A stretch of DNA of 38,391 bases, from assembly GCA_937948705.1 (NCBI GenBank), contig CALECF010000200.1, positions 1-38,391 on the forward strand, read 5' to 3'. Position 1 is the first letter of the stretch. Every line of letters begins with the position of its first letter. This DNA is from an uncultured Anaerosolibacter sp. Its GTDB lineage: Bacteria; Bacillota_A; Clostridia; Peptostreptococcales; Thermotaleaceae. Under the pieces are notes generated by a model. That model made no database searches, was not told the origin of the DNA, and was given only the letters and a program-made list of their open reading frames with translations. Positions 24,219-33,024 of the stretch are shown piece by piece. Both the position numbers and the translations under genes were made by a program.

Positions 24219-25650
24219 AGCGAAGTTCTTCCCTTACATATTGAATGGCTCTTTCTTTTTCTGGTGGTATCTTTCCAAAGAAAATTGCCTTACGTACATC
24301 CTCAAGAATCTGCCCTACAACTTTTCCATCCTCGATATCAAGGTACTCCATCACTTCATTCCCATTAAGAACATGGGACAAGTCCATCAACCCTCGGAAT
24401 CTGGTGAGATAGTTATTCGCCAAATACTCAATATGCACTTTATACATACCCATTTCCTCATGGGGATGAAGAAGTTTTCGAGTGGCAATCATATCTGCCA
24501 GAGAAACCAACAATACATCTAAAGTGTCTTCCCCAAAATTCTTAAACAAATCATATATGGCCCTGCCACTCACATCATTTTCTTTATATAAAGTCAAAGG
24601 CCACATATGCTCTTTTACAATCTTGCATAGGAATTGCTTTTCCTTGTTACTGAGCCTTAGTCGATCAGATATCTGTGCCATGATCTCCATACCCGTAATC
24701 TCATGACCTTTAAACCTGATTCTACCTGTCTCATCGGTCCACTTGGCTGACGGTTTACCGATATCATGGAATAAGGCTGCCAGCTTAATCAGTTGAATCC
24801 TTGTGTGTCCATTGGAGAACATCTTATTGCTATGCTCCTCATAGGCCTCCCTTAAATGATTTTCAAAGTATCCATTGGCGTAAATAATACTTTCCGTCAC
24901 ATTTAGTGTATAAAGAGAATGGGCCCATGCGTCTACCACATGATATTTACACTGACCTACCGCCTTCATAGGCTCGATCTCTGGGAATATCTTATTCAAC
25001 AGGTTGAGATGCTTATCCATCATATTGAAATAGTAGTGGGTACGATTACATTTTAAGATTTGAAACAATTCATATGATATTCTTTCCGCCGCCGCCTCTA
25101 ACAGATGATCAGAATACTCTCTGATGGCGCTGGCTGTACTATCTTCAATATCAAAGCCCAACTGAGCCGCAAAGCGCACCCCACGAATCATTCTCAATGG
25201 ATCATCCTGAAAAACCTTTTTTGAAATCATGCGAATCCACTTGTTTTCTATGTCTTTCTTCCCACCAACAGGATCAATGATCTCCTCCCAATGGAATTCC
25301 CCATCTTGTCCTATCTTTATAGCCATGGCATTTATGGTATACTCCCGAGACACCAAATCCTCGATGATATCCTTTCCCTTCATCTTAGAAAAATCAATTG
25401 CCAGGTTTTTGTCCTTAAGAATCACTCTCGCCGTACCATTCATTTCATCTAAAATGATGAAACTCCCTTCTTGGCTATAGGCAAATTCCTTTGCCACCAC
25501 CAAGGCATCTTCAGATAGAACCAAATCTATGTCAGTATATTCTCTTTTTAGTAAAAAATCCCGTACAAAGCCCCCTACGATGTAGAAATCTGAATGGGTG
25601 TGGACTCGAATCTGGGCAATGCTTGCTTTAATTGCATTCATCCCTTTCAC
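24214..25650 (-). CDS. CCA tRNA nucleotidyltransferase/poly(A) polymerase family with HD domain
   Basis: A 478-aa class II nucleotidyltransferase. Seen: the GG-x3-R loop VGGFVRDFLL (25-34), the catalytic DxD in TDIDLVLS, ISREYTIN-like VSREYTINAMA, and the neck/body motifs DDPLRMIRGVRFAAQLGF and ERISYELFQIL. An HD phosphohydrolase domain follows (LAALFHDIGKPSAKW). The CCA enzyme and bacterial poly(A) polymerase cannot be told apart with certainty by eye; for a firmicute a CCA-adding role, repairing tRNA 3' ends, is more likely. It is a single-gene unit. Confidence 0.9.
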   Translation of the reverse strand: MKGMNAIKASIAQIRVHTHSDFYIVGGFVRDFLLKREYTDIDLVLSEDALVVAKEFAYSQEGSFIILDEMNGTARVILKDKNLAIDFSKMKGKDIIEDLVSREYTINAMAIKIGQDGEFHWEEIIDPVGGKKDIENKWIRMISKKVFQDDPLRMIRGVRFAAQLGFDIEDSTASAIREYSDHLLEAAAERISYELFQILKCNRTHYYFNMMDKHLNLLNKIFPEIEPMKAVGQCKYHVVDAWAHSLYTLNVTESIIYANGYFENHLREAYEEHSNKMFSNGHTRIQLIKLAALFHDIGKPSAKWTDETGRIRFKGHEITGMEIMAQISDRLRLSNKEKQFLCKIVKEHMWPLTLYKENDVSGRAIYDLFKNFGEDTLDVLLVSLADMIATRKLLHPHEEMGMYKVHIEYLANNYLTRFRGLMDLSHVLNGNEVMEYLDIEDGKVVGQILEDVRKAIFFGKIPPEKERAIQYVREELRY

Positions 25651-25984
25651 TCCTCTGATATATTGAACAGCCTTTCATCCATCTTAATCTTTTTTATCTT
25701 CTTCTGTCAATCTTGTTGTATAATCCATCTACTAATCTTATACCCACTTTCCTTTGTTACTAAATTCATTTTCCTCTCTACCATAGTTTTTCATTTTTGA
25801 GGGAGTTATACACCCTCTGAATAGTTATAAACTTTCTGCACCCTTATAAATCCTTTCCTACCTAATGCTGTTCCATTTCCAAGGTAGGCTCTTCCTCTCG
25901 GAAGTAATAAAAATACATATCATCCATTTACTTTTTGCATTTGCTTACTCTGTCTTCCTGGACATGTTAAATAATTATCACATC

Positions 25985-26012
25985 TTGACGCATCTTAAAA
26001 ATCCTATATAAT
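25985..26012 (+). promoter_or_regulatory. abrB distal promoter (P1)
   Basis: TTGACG (25985-25990), 16-nt spacer, TATAAT (26007-26012), about 155 nt before the abrB start. The 516-bp gap between the cca-like gene and abrB otherwise shows only short dyads near 25799-25820 and 25856-25890 and no gene. Confidence 0.65.
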
Positions 26013-26089
26013 GTTATATTAGTATAATATTTATGCAAGAATTTGTATCAATCTTTTAAAAAATAAATCATAAAAATTATTTTATTAGG

Positions 26090-26118
26090 TTGACTTATAT
26101 TGGAAATTTTGGTACGAT
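26090..26118 (+). promoter_or_regulatory. abrB proximal promoter (P2)
   Basis: TTGACT (26090-26095), 17-nt spacer, TACGAT (26113-26118), giving a start near 26125 and a leader of about 42 nt to the ATG at 26167. Confidence 0.65.
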
Positions 26119-26166
26119 TTAAACATACAAATTATGTCGAATTTTGTAAAAACGAGGAGGAAAAAA

Positions 26167-26406
26167 ATGAAGTCCACTGGTATAGTTAGAAAGGTCGATG
26201 AACTCGGAAGAGTTGTAATTCCAATAGAATTGAGACGCACCTTAAATATTGGCGAAAAAGATGCTTTGGAGATTTATGTCGATGGCTCCCATATCATTCT
26301 GAAGAAATACGAGCCTGCTTGTATCTTCTGCGGTCAAGCGAAGGATGTTAAAAACTTTAAAGGGAAAAACATCTGCCCTACATGTGTCAATGAAATCGCA
26401 GAGTAA
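26167..26406 (+). CDS. abrB: AbrB family transition-state regulator with zinc-ribbon C-terminus
   Basis: A 79-aa DNA-binding protein starting MKSTGIVRKVDELGRVVIPI, the canonical AbrB/SpoVT swapped-hairpin domain (1-50). The C-terminal third has two CxxC pairs (CIFCGQ and CPTC), giving a predicted zinc ribbon in place of the AbrB oligomerisation region; this form is common in Clostridia. The start is fixed by GAGGAGG 7-8 nt upstream; the frame extends 11 codons further but without support. It is the only plus-strand gene in this block, facing rsmI, and has two candidate promoters. Likely a global regulator of the growth-to-sporulation transition. Confidence 0.95.
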   Translation: MKSTGIVRKVDELGRVVIPIELRRTLNIGEKDALEIYVDGSHIILKKYEPACIFCGQAKDVKNFKGKNICPTCVNEIAE

Positions 26407-26410
26407 ATGC

Positions 26411-26439
26411 AAAGCCTCGTCCAATGGACGAGGCTTTTT
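26411..26439. terminator. Terminator after abrB
   Basis: A 12-bp stem AAAGCCTCGTCC/GGACGAGGCTTT with a 3-nt loop and a T-run on the plus strand. It is shared with the convergent rsmI gene. Confidence 0.9.
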
Positions 26440-26440
26440 A

Positions 26441-27307
26441 CTATATTTCATCATCTAAATCAATGCTCTCTTCATAAACCGCTCTTTTTCCTATGCCTCT
26501 TTCCTTGGCCACTTTTTTTATAGCTTCTTTTTTATCCATTCCTGCATCGATGCACATCCGCAGATGATCCTTGATCGAAAGCTGCTCCCATTTTTCCTCC
26601 TCTATGACCTTGATCGCATCCTGAGACATTCCTTCTACCAATACCACAAATTCACCCTTTGGCGGCTGTTCTTCAAAATGGGCAATCAACGACGCCACGG
26701 TTCCCCGAACAAACTCCTCATACCGCTTCGTCAATTCCCTGGCTGCCACTGCGTTTCGATTCCCAAAAATTTCATGGATATCCTTTAATGCTGCTACAAG
26801 GCGATGGGGTGCCTCATAAAAAATCATGGTCCGATCATCCCGCTGAAGCACTTCCAGCCTCTTTTTTCGATGCTTTTTCTCACGATCCAAAAATCCCTCA
26901 AAGGCAAAATGGCTTGTAGGCAGCCCTGACGCCACCAATGCAGTGGTAAAGGCTGTAGCTCCCGGTAAAACCTCGAATTCAATATCATGTTCAATACACA
27001 GCTTGATTAAATCTGCCCCAGGATCCGATATCCCCGGCATCCCCGCATCAGAGACCAAGGCAATGGTTTCACCTGCCTCCAGCTTCTGGATCAGATGGTT
27101 TCCCTTGAACTCCTTGTTGTGCTCATGATAACTGGTAAGAGGCTTTTGAATATCATAATGGTTTAAAAGTCTAATAGAATACCTGGTGTCTTCAGCCGCA
27201 ATCACATCTACCTCTTGAAGCACCCTTAGGACCCGCAGGGTAATGTCCTCTAAATTTCCAATCGGTGTAGGACAAATATATAACTTTCCTGTTCCTTCCT
27301 TCATCAT
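26441..27307 (-). CDS. rsmI: 16S rRNA (cytidine1402-2'-O)-methyltransferase
   Basis: About 288 aa of the tetrapyrrole-methylase fold. Seen: YICPTPIGNLEDITLRVL near the N-terminus, AAEDTRYSIRLLNHY, the SDAGMPGISDPG loop, and LPGATAFTTALVASGLP, all typical of RsmI (YabC/YraL). It methylates the ribose of C1402 in the decoding centre. The start ATG overlaps the stop codon of trmN6 (TGATG), so the two are translationally coupled; the frame is open one GTG further upstream. The order trmN6-rsmI is as in Bacillus. Confidence 0.96.
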   Translation of the reverse strand: MMKEGTGKLYICPTPIGNLEDITLRVLRVLQEVDVIAAEDTRYSIRLLNHYDIQKPLTSYHEHNKEFKGNHLIQKLEAGETIALVSDAGMPGISDPGADLIKLCIEHDIEFEVLPGATAFTTALVASGLPTSHFAFEGFLDREKKHRKKRLEVLQRDDRTMIFYEAPHRLVAALKDIHEIFGNRNAVAARELTKRYEEFVRGTVASLIAHFEEQPPKGEFVVLVEGMSQDAIKVIEEEKWEQLSIKDHLRMCIDAGMDKKEAIKKVAKERGIGKRAVYEESIDLDDEI

Positions 27308-28071
27308 CACACTTCCTCATCTATCCCGTGATCTCTTCCATAAATCTCATAGATTTCATCCGTATAGCTTCCGTCCTCATTATAAACATACAACGGGTCC
27401 ATGAATTTCAGCTCAGGGCGTCCATATTTTACACACTCAATCAATAAGATGTTTGGCTTCTTGTTCTTATTGGGATGCACAAATCGAAGCCTTTTAGGTT
27501 CCAATTTATGCTGTCTGCACAGGTCAATAATATCTACCAAACGATGGGGCCTGTGAACCATATAGAAACGACCTCGATCCTTCAAGAGTTTCGCTGCTGT
27601 TCTGATGACATCCTCTAGGGTACATTTCACTTCATGTCTTGAAATTGCCTTCATACTGTCTGGGTTTAAGAGACCACTACCTTCATTCATATAGGGAGGG
27701 TTCGAAGTCACTGCATCGAAGGAATAGAGCTCCAAATGCTCTGTGAGCTTATTTAAATCCTCATGGATAATATGTACCCGCCCTTCCAGTTGATTGAGCT
27801 GAACGCTTCGTGAAGCCATCTCTGCTACCTCTTCTTGAATCTCTACACCAATGATCTCCTTGGCATTGGTCTTGCCTGCCAAAAGAATTGGGATAATGCC
27901 TGTCCCAGTTCCTAGATCAATAACGCGCCAACCCTTTCGTAATTCACAGAAATTGCTCAGTAATACTGCATCTACACCAAAACAAAATCCCTTTGGATTC
28001 TGGATCAATCGCAAACCTTTATATTGCAGGTCATCAACTCGTTCTCCCTCTTTTACCAATTTCTCTTCCAT
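27307..28071 (-). CDS. trmN6: tRNA1(Val) (adenine37-N6)-methyltransferase (YabB-like)
   Basis: About 254 aa with a Rossmann methyltransferase fold. Seen: the SAM motif VIDLGTGTGIIPILLAGK, acidic motif IIGVEIQEEVAEMA, and the adenine-N6 catalytic motif NPPY in AVTSNPPYMNEG. An N-terminal region with GLRLIQNPKGFCFGVDAVLL is typical of the TrmN6/YabB family. I prefer the second ATG of the region (28071), since AGGAGA lies 7 nt upstream; the first ATG is too close to that site and the 15-codon extension is unsupported. First gene of a trmN6-rsmI operon. Confidence 0.93.
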   Translation of the reverse strand: MEEKLVKEGERVDDLQYKGLRLIQNPKGFCFGVDAVLLSNFCELRKGWRVIDLGTGTGIIPILLAGKTNAKEIIGVEIQEEVAEMASRSVQLNQLEGRVHIIHEDLNKLTEHLELYSFDAVTSNPPYMNEGSGLLNPDSMKAISRHEVKCTLEDVIRTAAKLLKDRGRFYMVHRPHRLVDIIDLCRQHKLEPKRLRFVHPNKNKKPNILLIECVKYGRPELKFMDPLYVYNEDGSYTDEIYEIYGRDHGIDEEV

Positions 28072-28120
28072 ATCCATCTCTCCTAAGTTTACTCTCCCTA
28101 TATTATAACACTTCAACTCC

Positions 28121-28162
28121 TAATATATAAGAGGTACAGCATGCTGTACCTCTTATATATTA
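28121..28162. terminator. Terminator of ccdA-tlpA operon (42-bp perfect palindrome)
   Basis: 21 + 21 perfectly complementary bases centred on GCATGC, with A/T-rich outer arms. It contains the stop codon of the TlpA-like gene (28160-28162) and lies just upstream of trmN6. Confidence 0.8.
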
Positions 28163-28807
28163 ATGATTCAATGCATTTTCAATCTTATCCATCATGGTAT
28201 CTTTATCCATGGCACCCGTTACAACCTCAACGATTGTACCCTCTTGGTCTAGAATATAGGTGGTTGGAAAGGCTCTTACCCTATACTTCACAGACACTGC
28301 CCCGTCTACATCATACAATACGGGGAAAGAAAATCCTTTTTCATTTACAAAGGTATTCACATTGGCGATCTCTGTACCTGGCTTCTCTGCAGCCAGTACA
28401 TTGACTGCCAGAACCACAACATTTTTATCCTTGTAGGTTTCATATACCGCCTGCATATGGGGCATTTCCGCTACACAATAGCCACACCAGGTGGTCCAGA
28501 AGTTGATAAATACCACCTTACCCTTTAAGCTAGATAAGATAATCTCGTTGCCCTCCCGATCTACCAGGGTAAAGTCATAGGCCTTATCTCCTGGAAATAC
28601 GCCGGCGCCACTATTTTCTTCTGCATTCCCATTAGGCTGCTCCGCCCCAGGTGTCGGGGCCTCTACTCCAGGGGTAGGCTGCTCTATACTGATTTTTCCT
28701 GGATCCTCTGTCTTTTTCTTAGGATTTAACCATCCAAAATAGACTGTACTTCCTAAAATACCAATAAGTATCATACTGACTATAATGATCAAGCCTTTCC
28801 GATTCAT
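28160..28807 (-). CDS. TlpA/ResA-like membrane-anchored thioredoxin-fold protein
   Basis: A 215-aa exported thiol-disulfide protein. It has an N-terminal membrane anchor (GLIIIVSMILIGILGSTVYF, about 5-24), a Pro/Glu-rich spacer with repeated PTPG (about 30-70), then a TlpA-like thioredoxin domain with redox motif WCGYC in NFWTTWCGYCVAEMPHM. The cis-Pro segment RAFPTTYILD is present. TlpA/ResA proteins reduce disulfides outside the membrane, with electrons from CcdA. The ccdA gene is 17 nt upstream and supplies that partner. The client is unknown; no cytochrome c maturation genes are seen. Confidence 0.93.
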   Translation of the reverse strand: MNRKGLIIIVSMILIGILGSTVYFGWLNPKKKTEDPGKISIEQPTPGVEAPTPGAEQPNGNAEENSGAGVFPGDKAYDFTLVDREGNEIILSSLKGKVVFINFWTTWCGYCVAEMPHMQAVYETYKDKNVVVLAVNVLAAEKPGTEIANVNTFVNEKGFSFPVLYDVDGAVSVKYRVRAFPTTYILDQEGTIVEVVTGAMDKDTMMDKIENALNH

Positions 28808-28824
28808 AGCGCTTCCTCCTCTGG

Positions 28825-29526
28825 TTACGATAATATGGCCGATAATTTATACAGATAGTTTGTGTATATCAATATACCCATGATCACTAGTAACAAACCA
28901 CTGACCATTTTAATGATGTTGAAGTATTTATACAGGGCTCGAAGGTGATGGATCATATAGTTTATTGCCAAGGCTGAGAGGATAAAAGGAAGCCCTAAGC
29001 CTAGGGAATATACACCTAGGAGCTTTACTCCAGCCAATACCGTTTTTTCACTACTGGCCATCATGAGTACAGAAGCCAGGACTGGTCCCACACAGGGAGT
29101 CCATCCAAAACTGAAGGTAGTTCCAAGCAGAAAAGAGTTCATAAACTTGGGTGAAGCATCCTGCAATTCCATCCTTTTTTCACGGTCCAAAATCCTAATG
29201 TGAATGATGCCTGCATGATGGAGTCCGAAAGCGATAACAATGATCCCACTAGCCTTCCGGATTACTTCTGCATAGGTATAGATAAACCTTCCAAGGGCAC
29301 TGGCTGTGGCCCCTAGCACAATAAAAACAAGGGAAAGTCCTAAAACGAACCCTAGGGCATTTAGTATCGTGTTTCTATGTAATCTTCTGCTTTCGCCAAT
29401 CTCTTCTACAGATGCGCCCGCCAAATAACTCAAATATACCGGAAGCAGCGGTAAAACACAGGGTGTAAAAAACGAAGCCAATCCTTGAAGAAATACAATC
29501 AAAACTGAAAACCCACCCGACGCCAC
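28825..29526 (-). CDS. ccdA: CcdA-type transmembrane electron carrier
   Basis: A 233-aa protein with six predicted membrane segments. The two redox Cys lie in the hallmark motifs FTPCVLPLLPVY (first helix) and FGWTPCVGPVLA (fourth helix). CcdA moves reducing equivalents from cytoplasmic thioredoxin across the membrane to TlpA/ResA-type proteins. The start is probably the GTG at 29524-29526, with GGGGGG upstream at 9 nt. It forms an operon with the TlpA-like gene. Confidence 0.94.
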   Translation of the reverse strand: MASGGFSVLIVFLQGLASFFTPCVLPLLPVYLSYLAGASVEEIGESRRLHRNTILNALGFVLGLSLVFIVLGATASALGRFIYTYAEVIRKASGIIVIAFGLHHAGIIHIRILDREKRMELQDASPKFMNSFLLGTTFSFGWTPCVGPVLASVLMMASSEKTVLAGVKLLGVYSLGLGLPFILSALAINYMIHHLRALYKYFNIIKMVSGLLLVIMGILIYTNYLYKLSAILS

Positions 29527-29582
29527 AACAATCCCCCCTTCGCCTAGTTATTCATATATATTCATTATACTATATTTTCAAC

Positions 29583-29615
29583 AAAAAAAGACCCCTAACA
29601 ATCCTTCTAGGGTCT
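29583..29615 (-). terminator. Terminator of ferredoxin gene
   Basis: Stem AGACCCTA/TAGGGGTCT with one bulged base and a loop of about 10 nt, followed on the minus strand by seven T. Confidence 0.75.
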
Positions 29616-29635
29616 CCTCATGTATCTTTCTGAAA

Positions 29636-29812
<177 letters not shown>

Positions 29813-29905
29813 TCACCTCCATTTCAAACTTGCAATTTTACCTACTACAGTATCTCCCATTCTAACGGTCTTTATAACATTTTCCCACAAGTTACAAAAG
29901 ATCTA

Positions 29906-30826
29906 TTATTCCTCTAGCTTTTTAATCTCTTCATGTATGATTTCTTCTTTTTCATCTTTGCTACAGCTGCCGCAGCCACCGCCACCGCCACAACCCGTTC
30001 TATTTATAGCTTGCTTATCATATATTAAAATTTCATCACTGAGCTTATCTGGTTTTCCATCCTGGCCTTCCTTTACGATCTGTCTAACTTTTACACATTC
30101 AAGAAGAACGTTGTTCTCAATAACGATACCCACACCATCTGGCGTCTCTACCTTCTCACCTATCTCCGGTAGATTTTCTCTCAATCCCTGATACATTTCA
30201 TGCTCATACTTCAAACAACACATCAGACGACCGCATATTCCTGAGATCTTCGATGGATTTAAGGATAATCCTTGCTCCTTGGCCATCTTGATGGATACAG
30301 GTTCAAAATCACCTAACCATGTGGCACAGCACAAGGATCTTCCACAAGGTCCCATGCCTCCAATCATTTTTGCTTCATCCCGTACACCGATCTGTCTTAA
30401 TTCAATTCTGGTTTTGAATATAGCCGCCAGATCCTTTACAAGTTCCCTGAAATCTACCCTGCCATCAGCAGTAAAGTAAAATATGACCTTGTTATTGTCA
30501 AAAGTATACTCCACATCGATAAGTTTCATCTCTAACTGATGCTGCTCTACCTTTTCTATGCAAACTTGAAAAGCTTCCTTTTCCTTTTCTGAATTTAAGT
30601 GGTGCTGCGCTTCATCTTCCTCAGTAGCGATTCTTAATACCTTTTTTAGAGGGTGGATGATGTCCTCCTCATGAATTTCCTTGGGACCTACCACAACTTC
30701 CCCAAACTCTACACCCCGAGAAGTCTCAACAATTACATTTTGTCCCTCTTTTATATCAATGGTATCTGGATCAAAATAATAAATCTTTCCTGCTTTTTTA
30801 AATCTTATACCTACAACTGGAATCAT
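29906..30826 (-). CDS. ricT: PSP1/RicT (YaaT) family protein
   Basis: A 306-aa protein with the PSP1 C-terminal domain: SRGVEFGEVVVGPKEI (about 35-50), FTADGRVDFRELVKDLA, RQIGVRDEAKMIGGMGPCGR and the Cys-rich SLCCATW, then ICGRLMCCLKYEHEMY. In Bacillus RicT (YaaT), with RicA and RicF, forms a complex with 4Fe-4S clusters that promotes RNA maturation, competence and sporulation phosphorelay. An unusual C-terminal tail reads TGCGGGGGCGSCSKDE, a Gly/Cys cluster that could bind metal or cluster. It lies 6 nt after holB. Confidence 0.93.
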   Translation of the reverse strand: MIPVVGIRFKKAGKIYYFDPDTIDIKEGQNVIVETSRGVEFGEVVVGPKEIHEEDIIHPLKKVLRIATEEDEAQHHLNSEKEKEAFQVCIEKVEQHQLEMKLIDVEYTFDNNKVIFYFTADGRVDFRELVKDLAAIFKTRIELRQIGVRDEAKMIGGMGPCGRSLCCATWLGDFEPVSIKMAKEQGLSLNPSKISGICGRLMCCLKYEHEMYQGLRENLPEIGEKVETPDGVGIVIENNVLLECVKVRQIVKEGQDGKPDKLSDEILIYDKQAINRTGCGGGGGCGSCSKDEKEEIIHEEIKKLEE

Positions 30827-30832
30827 CTTATC

Positions 30833-31813
30833 TTATACCTCCTGTATATTCAAAAGCAGTATTTCAATCGCCAGCTGGAAATTTACGTTTGCTTTTATAT
30901 CCCTCTTTGTTTTTTCTATTGTTTTAATAATATGACTTATTTTCTCATATCCTATACGATTCAGGTGTTTTTGTAAATCATTTTTTTTATCTAGATTTAT
31001 CAAAAGTGCATCGGTTCTTGTTTCCCTCAGTATCAATATATCCCGGAACCACACCAATATAAAGTCTAAGATCTCGTCCACATCTTCCTTATGCTTTTCA
31101 AAAAAATCTACTAGACTAAATATCCTCAAAGGTTCTCTCTCTAAAACGGCTTCAATTACCTCTATCGTTTCTTCTCTAAGGGCCTTGAATGCTTCAGACT
31201 CCTTTAACCTTACTGCTTTACCAACAATCCCATCCGAAAAGGCAGAATATACTCTTACCTCTTCCTGGGTCAATCCATATTTCTTCATCAAAAATCCTTC
31301 AATGGCGGATTGCCCCACTCGATTGAACTTAAAAATCTGACAGCGTGATCGGATGGTTGGCAAAAAACTATTGGCATTGGTAGTAATGAAGATCATGACT
31401 GCATAGCCAGGAGGTTCCTCTAAGGTCTTTAACAAACGATTCTGCGCACTCACTGTCATGAGATGGGCATCTTTCATTATATATACCTTCTTATCGCTCT
31501 CATAGGGTCTTATAAGAATATCTTGCTGAAAATCTTCTATCTGCTTATTCTTAATGTTGCTTCCTTCCGGCTCAATGATCTTCATATCAGGATGATTGTT
31601 ATGTTCAAACTTCAAGCACGAGGTGCAGGCATCACAAGCTTGTCCTCGATCTTCTTTACACATGAGGGCCTTGGCAAAAGCCAAGGCTGTCAATCCTTTT
31701 CCGATTCCTTCTGGTCCGTCAAATATATATGCATGGGCAACCCTATGGTGTAGAATCGTAGACTTCAATTGCTGAATCATTTTTTCTTGTCCTATGATTT
31801 CATGAAATCCCAT
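30833..31813 (-). CDS. holB: DNA polymerase III delta' subunit
   Basis: About 326 aa of the AAA+ clamp-loader family. Seen: FHEIIGQEKMIQQLKSTI at the N-terminus, Walker A GPEGIGKGLTALAF, a zinc module CKEDRGQACDACTSC, DAHLMTVSAQNRLLKTLEEP (Walker B region and sensor) and RSRCQIF. It loads the beta clamp in replication. I place the start at the ATG 31813, with GGGGGAAG upstream; the frame is open five codons further at a codon without support. It sits between darA and ricT as in Bacillus. Confidence 0.94.
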   Translation of the reverse strand: MGFHEIIGQEKMIQQLKSTILHHRVAHAYIFDGPEGIGKGLTALAFAKALMCKEDRGQACDACTSCLKFEHNNHPDMKIIEPEGSNIKNKQIEDFQQDILIRPYESDKKVYIMKDAHLMTVSAQNRLLKTLEEPPGYAVMIFITTNANSFLPTIRSRCQIFKFNRVGQSAIEGFLMKKYGLTQEEVRVYSAFSDGIVGKAVRLKESEAFKALREETIEVIEAVLEREPLRIFSLVDFFEKHKEDVDEILDFILVWFRDILILRETRTDALLINLDKKNDLQKHLNRIGYEKISHIIKTIEKTKRDIKANVNFQLAIEILLLNIQEV

Positions 31814-31851
31814 GTGCTTCCCCCACAACTTCTCTTTTGGATACTTTCATA

Positions 31852-32181
31852 CTACAGTTTTTCAAATTGATCCACATCCAATACAAATATGGTTGCACCA
31901 CCCACTTGCACTTCAATGGGATAGGTCATGAACACCCCTGTTCCCCCCATCATCGTTGCCGGCGCTGGAGCAATTTCCTTTCTCGTTTCACAGGTACTTC
32001 TGATGATCCCCATCACTGTCTCAACTTTTTCTTTTTCCACCCCGATCAAAAGGGTTGTATTTCCAGATTTCAAGAAGCCCCCCGTAGAAGCTAACTTTGT
32101 TACCCTATAGTTTTCATCCATCAACTGCTCTACCAAGTCATGGGCATCCTCATCATGGATGATGGCAACGATCAGTTTCAT
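31852..32181 (-). CDS. darA: Cyclic di-AMP receptor, DarA/PstA (YaaQ) family
   Basis: A 109-aa PII-like protein. Characteristic are MKLIVAIIHDEDAHDLVEQL, the TKLASTGGFLKSGNTTLLIG strand-loop and GGTGVFMTYPIEVQVGGATIF. Members bind cyclic di-AMP as trimers; the output is not settled. It is located between tmk and holB, the conserved position of yaaQ. yaaR, which follows in Bacillus, is absent here. Full length with no changes at the ligand loop. Confidence 0.96.
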   Translation of the reverse strand: MKLIVAIIHDEDAHDLVEQLMDENYRVTKLASTGGFLKSGNTTLLIGVEKEKVETVMGIIRSTCETRKEIAPAPATMMGGTGVFMTYPIEVQVGGATIFVLDVDQFEKL

Positions 32182-32267
32182 ATAAACCCGCCTTTCTTTT
32201 TGAACTTATATATGAGATTCGATACTTCTATATACGTATTCTCTTTTCTAAACATCATCGTCATATG

Positions 32268-32388
32268 GTTAGAGGTTAGACGTTAGAGGTCTGAATGTCA
32301 TCCTTATGGGGTCCTTTAATATTTTTATACTCGAAAGCACATCCAAATGTCTTTAACTTCTAACTTCTAACTTCTAACTTCTAACCTT
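32268..32388. repeat. Hairpin repeat with GTTAGAAG-type arms, copy A
   Basis: The left arm is a tandem of GTTAGAGG-like 8-mers (from 32268). The right arm (to 32388) is four tandem copies of the complement CTTCTAAC. The arms are about 23 bp with about three mismatches, around a core of roughly 70 bp. The right arm runs into tmk and supplies its last codons. The left arm plus the adjacent core (CTGAATGTC...) is similar to copy B at 37662-37740. Confidence 0.65.
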
Positions 32389-33003
32389 TAGCAGCTCCTC
32401 AATGTATCCAATAATTTCTTCATGGATCTCCTGAATCGTTCGGCTGGCATCAATGCCTCGAATACGCTTAGGATATAATGTCTCCAATTGCATATAGCCT
32501 TCAAATACCCTATGATGGAAATCAATTTTCTCCCTCTCTAAGCGATCCTCATTACCTTGAGAAAACTTTCTCTGAATGCCAATTTGAGGTGAAAGCTTAA
32601 ATAAAAATGTGATATCTGGCATAATTCCTTGAATCGCCACCCGATTGATTTCTTCTATCAAGGCTACACCAAGGTTTCTTCCTACTCCTTGGTAAACCAA
32701 GCTGGAGTCCACAAACCTATCACAAATCACAATTTTTCCACTTTCTACTGCGGGCTTAATAACCTGTGCCACATGCTGAGCTCTAGACGCGGTGTACAAT
32801 AAAGCTTCTGTTATACTATCCATCTCCACATGGTCTTTATCTAAAATGATCTGTCGAATCTTTTCTCCAATGAGTGTTCCTCCAGGTTCCCGGGTGATAA
32901 CAACTTCATACCCTTTTGAAGTAAAGTATTTTTCAATTCTCCTTACCTGGGTTGTTTTTCCTGAACCGTCGGGCCCCTCGACTGTAATGAATAAACCTCT
33001 CAT
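32374..33003 (-). CDS. tmk: Thymidylate kinase
   Basis: A 209-aa kinase making dTDP from dTMP. Seen: the P-loop TVEGPDGSGKTTQ (7-19), the DRx motif in VICDRFVDSSLVYQGVGR, TREPGG in the dTMP-binding region (35-40), and the lid with Arg/Lys. It lies between the PLP decarboxylase gene (21 nt) and darA, as in Bacillus. The C-terminal residues KVRS and the stop are encoded by the repeat unit GTTAGAAGTTAG, so the original C-terminus has probably been changed by that repeat. Confidence 0.96.
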   Translation of the reverse strand: MRGLFITVEGPDGSGKTTQVRRIEKYFTSKGYEVVITREPGGTLIGEKIRQIILDKDHVEMDSITEALLYTASRAQHVAQVIKPAVESGKIVICDRFVDSSLVYQGVGRNLGVALIEEINRVAIQGIMPDITFLFKLSPQIGIQRKFSQGNEDRLEREKIDFHHRVFEGYMQLETLYPKRIRGIDASRTIQEIHEEIIGYIEELLKVRS

Positions 33004-33024
33004 GCAACACCTCTTTTCTCTATC

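Noticed and set aside
32268..32388. CRISPR array (tandem CTTCTAAC units)
   Set aside because: The units are 8 nt and adjacent, with no spacers and no cas genes in the window. They are the arm of a hairpin repeat.
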